From: Lophium mytilinum
Lineage: Eukaryota; Ascomycota; Dothideomycetes; Mytilinidiales; Mytilinidiaceae
DNA: 64,000 nucleotides
Assembly (NCBI GenBank): GCA_010093605.1
Contig: MU004183.1
Coordinates: 682,001 to 746,000 of the forward strand
Direction: 5' to 3'
The position numbers and the translations under genes are program-made. Below, piece by piece: positions 61,012 through 64,000 of this stretch. Numbering within the stretch: the stretch's first letter is position 1; every line of letters begins with the position of its first letter. The notes under the pieces are model-generated. The model saw nothing but the letters and a program-made list of their open reading frames with translations, ran no database searches and was not told the DNA's origin.

Positions 61012-61933
61012 ATGGCCGTAGGAAACGCCAGCACCTCGTCCGAGATCCCCACATGGAGCCTTGAGGGCAAGGTGGCCGTTGTCACCGGCTCAGGTGAGAG
61101 ATCCTGATATCAAACATGTCTATCTCGAGACTGACCAAACCACAGGCCGCGGCATTGGAAAGGCGATGGCTCTGGAGCTCGCCAAGCGCGGCGCAAAGGT
61201 TGTCGTCAACTACGCCAACACCATCGAGGGCGCCGAGGAGACCGTCAAGGAGATCAAGAAGCTGGGCTCCGACGCGATTGCCATCAAGGCCAACGTTGCC
61301 AACGTCCAGGAGACCATCAAGCTCATGGACGAGACCGTCAAGCACTTCGGCAAGCTCGACATCTGCTGCTCCAACTCCGGTGTTGTGTCTTTCGGCCATC
61401 TCAAGGATGTCACCGAGGAGGAGTACGACCGCGTCATGAGCATCAACACCCGTGGCCAGTTCTTCGTTGCCCGCGAGGCCTACAAGCACATGGAGGTCGG
61501 CGGCCGCATTATCCTCATGGGCTCCATCACCGGCCAGGCCAAGGGCGTGCCAAAGCACACTCTGTACTCCGGCAGCAAGGGCACGATTGAGACTTTCGTC
61601 CGCTGCATGGCCATCGGTACGCTCCCCATCATCCCCAAATCCTGAGCACCCAACTAACAACTTTTAGACTGCGGCGACAAGAAGATTACCGTCAACTGTG
61701 TCGCCCCCGGCGGCATCAAGACCGACATGTACCACGCCGTGTGCAAGGAGTACATTCCCGGAGGAGACAAGATGAACAACGACGAGGTCGACGAGTACGC
61801 CGCCACCTGGTCGCCGATGAACCGCGTCGGCCAGCCCATCGACATTGCGCGCGTCGTCGCCTTCCTCGCCTCCCAGGATGGCGAGTGGGTCAACGGCAAG
61901 GTCATCGGCATCGATGGCGCCGCCTGCATGTAA
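61012..61933 (+). CDS. BRN1: Trihydroxynaphthalene reductase (SDR family), 3 exons
   Basis: Exons 61012-61093, 61146-61616 and 61668-61933 give 272 residues, the usual length. It is a classical short-chain dehydrogenase: nucleotide-binding TGSGRGIG at 25-32, an arginine-rich region typical of NADPH enzymes, catalytic Ser154 (MGSITG), Tyr168 and Lys172 (YSGSK). The tail IGIDGAACM is close to the characteristic end of fungal naphthol reductases (Brn1, Thr1, Buf1). The enzyme reduces 1,3,8-trihydroxynaphthalene to vermelone, and often also tetrahydroxynaphthalene to scytalone, in DHN melanin synthesis. It lies 5 kb downstream of the activator in the same orientation. Codon use is strongly biased to C-ending codons, suggesting high expression. 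Confidence 0.95.
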
Positions 61934-63392
61934 ATGCCTAACGACCCCTCTCATGCCCATCACGACATCTTCGTCACCGCTTCTCCCCCCGGCGACTCAT
62001 AGGAACCGGATATCAACCCCGACTCTCCCCACGACCTTCTCGAGGGTACCATCAACTACTCTCCCCCCTTGCCTGAACCTCGTGCTTTAGCTAGCGCGAG
62101 GCCTGGTCCTGCATGCTATTACTGACTAGAAGGATTCTCTGGGAGACTTCCGGTGCAGCACTAGTTGGCGTTTGATTTATATGCTCTTTACCGAGATTTA
62201 GCTAGCTCGACGGTGCGAAATGAAAGAAACCGTCAATACCCCTATTCTGTCCTGCTCGCTTGTTCCTGCCGTGCATGTGAGTGTGACCATGGTCCTGTGG
62301 AGGAGTCTAGTGAGTTTGGCTCCAGGGTAAGAAATTTGGTTCAATGTGGTATGTATGGGCTAGTTGCTTTGGCTGTTGTGGTTAACTGACTCTGCATAGT
62401 CGAATGGTGTTGCACTGAGCACTTGTGTAGCTGGCACGGTACGATTGCGGCTCTAGACCTGCGTTGGTGGAGCTAGGGTTTGGACAGAGTGGTTCAGTGA
62501 GACGTCTGGTTTGAGTTGGCGAGTTCCTAGCTTACCGTAATTTGTGATCGGGCTAATGCGGTCGAAACAGTGTTAGGGGAAAGGGACAGCCATGGGTGAG
62601 AAACGTCAGCGAAAGAATGGTTTTGGAGACTGGCTAGCAAGATTGGGATTTTTGCAAGTTGCTGGGTTAGGAATGGTGGTTGGGGTGAGGAATGCGGATA
62701 GGAGGTTTGTTGCGGTGAGTTCACGTGACTAGTTTTACGATAAGACTATCTGACAGCGTCGAAAGCTATACATGGAGTTGATTTCGGGAAGGAATATTAA
62801 TGCCTGCTGTTAGCGCGGAGACCGGTATCAAAAGTGTACGCATTCTGCATGTGTTTATCTCCTTTCGATATATTATAGCTGTCGTAAGTAAGCTCAAAAA
62901 GTGTCGAGGTGAGACGATATCTGTCTTCTAGTTTCCTTGAAACCCCTTCGATTTCCGACCACGCTCGCATGGCAGAAGACAGTCGTAGCTTGTAGGCAAG
63001 CGTCGTAATAGCTGAGCTTGTGCTACGCCTCCAACCGTGTTACCCCGGATTACTCTCTAATCTTCTGGTTCCCACCTCTTCCTTGAGACTGAGACGATTC
63101 GCTGCACAAGTATGGTGGCATCCTTCGAGTCTCGTAGGCCTTATGTGTAGCTTCTACTTTAAGTCAACTGGAGGGGTCGGTCGTAGAATTTGGAGGTCTG
63201 AAATTGCGAGACGAGGGAGAAGAAGCGGAACTGCCATGCTCTCAGCATCTGCTCCCTATATCTCTTCTGTTGAGCTTAGACATCGCTGACCCTGCTGTAT
63301 AGAAAACTACATAATCAAGCTGTGTGAATCACGTGATATGCGAACAGACCGTTGTCGCGATGATCTCGACTTTCATTCACTCCACCACCGAA
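61934..63392. other. Intergenic region
   Basis: About 1.4 kb between the reductase gene and the last gene. No credible frame, RNA or repeat is recognised. Confidence 0.5.
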
Positions 63393-63487
63393 ATGGCTCG
63401 TTTCTTTCTGCCAACTCACGACGTTCAACAATGACTCAATCCTCCACCTTACAAGTTCTTCAAGATGGGCCGCAAGACAAACGTTGA
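63393..63487 (+). promoter_or_regulatory. Two chained upstream ORFs, the second overlapping the main start
   Basis: uORF1 (63,393-63,434) encodes 13 residues and stops in ATGA, whose ATG starts uORF2 (63,431-63,487, 18 residues). uORF2 runs past the main ATG at 63,465 in another frame. If both are in the mRNA, reaching the main start requires leaky scanning. Confidence 0.45.
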
Positions 63488-64000
63488 GGAGTTCCTAGTC
63501 GACCTACGCTCAAGGCATCCCAAGTTGCGGTCCGCGCAGGATGTGCAGGAAGCCATTGGTGAAGGAAGTATCCAAAATGCAGTCATAGACTGTGTGCGCT
63601 ATCTCGAACTTGAGTGGGCATGCGATGGAGAATGGGGCGTTCATCTGAAGTTCCGCGTAAGTACTGATATCCCATGGACTGTTCTTTCCCTAATTGGTCT
63701 TAGAGTGGCCCGTTCCGTGACGCCGTAAGACTATGTTTACAAGGACAACCTCCTCGCCACCAGTTCGCATCCTTTCTTCGCAGCCTACCGACCTGGGATG
63801 GAGATGCAGAAAAGGCGAAATACCTCGTGTCCGTGCTTACTACCGACGATCGGCGTGTCTTCGATCTTCATGACACGACGGGACTACAGTCTTTCGTTGC
63901 CTACCTCGCGGTCTTGAAAAATGCTCTGTCTTCTCCTACCGGCAGTTTGCGCCCGCCGCGGTTGTCTGATGAAGCTCTACGGGATCAGCTAGAATCAGGA
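63465..64000 (+). CDS. Hypothetical protein, N-terminal part (2 exons seen, runs off the window)
   Basis: Exon 1 (63465-63656) joins exon 2 (63704-64000 and onward) in phase 0 across a 47-nt intron (GTAAGT donor, CCCTAATTG branch, CTTAG acceptor). The frame is still open at the window end after 163 residues. The protein begins MGRKTNVEEFLVDLRSRHPK and is helical and leucine-rich (DAVRLCLQGQPPRHQFASFL, FVAYLAVLKNALSS), without a signal peptide or membrane segment. I do not recognise the family; helical repeat subunits of large nuclear complexes look similar. Confidence 0.7.

Noticed and set aside
61082-61660. 192-codon frame antisense to the reductase
   Set aside because: Mirror of a strongly codon-biased gene; no independent features.

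Overview
The window is nuclear DNA of a filamentous ascomycete. Genes carry short introns (45-99 nt in most cases) with GT-AG ends and CTAAC-like branch sites. Several families are typically fungal: a non-reducing polyketide synthase, Zn(II)2Cys6 regulators and an allantoate-permease-family transporter. One repeat shows heavy RIP (repeat-induced point mutation). The order melanin PKS - CMR1-type regulator - trihydroxynaphthalene reductase points to a Dothideomycete; I cannot name the genus.

Layout. 1-144 is the 3' end of a ubiquitin-specific protease. 145-12,258 is a poorly conserved, repeat-rich stretch with three lineage-specific genes: two are distant paralogues on the minus strand (1,252-2,371 and 5,781-8,888) and one is on the plus strand (4,081-5,456). 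It also holds four degenerate tandem-repeat blocks and a broken enoyl-CoA hydratase gene. 12,259-19,475 holds quinolinate phosphoribosyltransferase, a small PPxY protein, a Zn(II)2Cys6 regulator and a nicotinate/allantoate-type MFS transporter, possibly one functional group. 19,897-23,997 has a hypothetical gene, an F-box/LRR-like gene and prefoldin subunit 3.

25,982-61,933 is the DHN-melanin locus. The PKS (SAT-KS-AT-PT-ACP-ACP-TE) would make 1,3,6,8-tetrahydroxynaphthalene, the SDR reductase would act on the hydroxynaphthalenes, and the C2H2 + Zn2Cys6 protein is the pathway activator. The PKS and the activator are separated by about 20 kb without any convincing protein gene. Into this spacer a 3.9-kb DNA transposon (42,971-46,874) has inserted. 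It has 134-bp terminal inverted repeats, TA target duplication, a RIP-ruined DD34E transposase, and a second long, RIP-ruined reading frame running convergently towards the transposase. I could not assign this second frame to any family, and it is the most novel item here.

The window ends in the first two exons of an unrecognised gene (63,465-64,000) preceded by two chained upstream ORFs.
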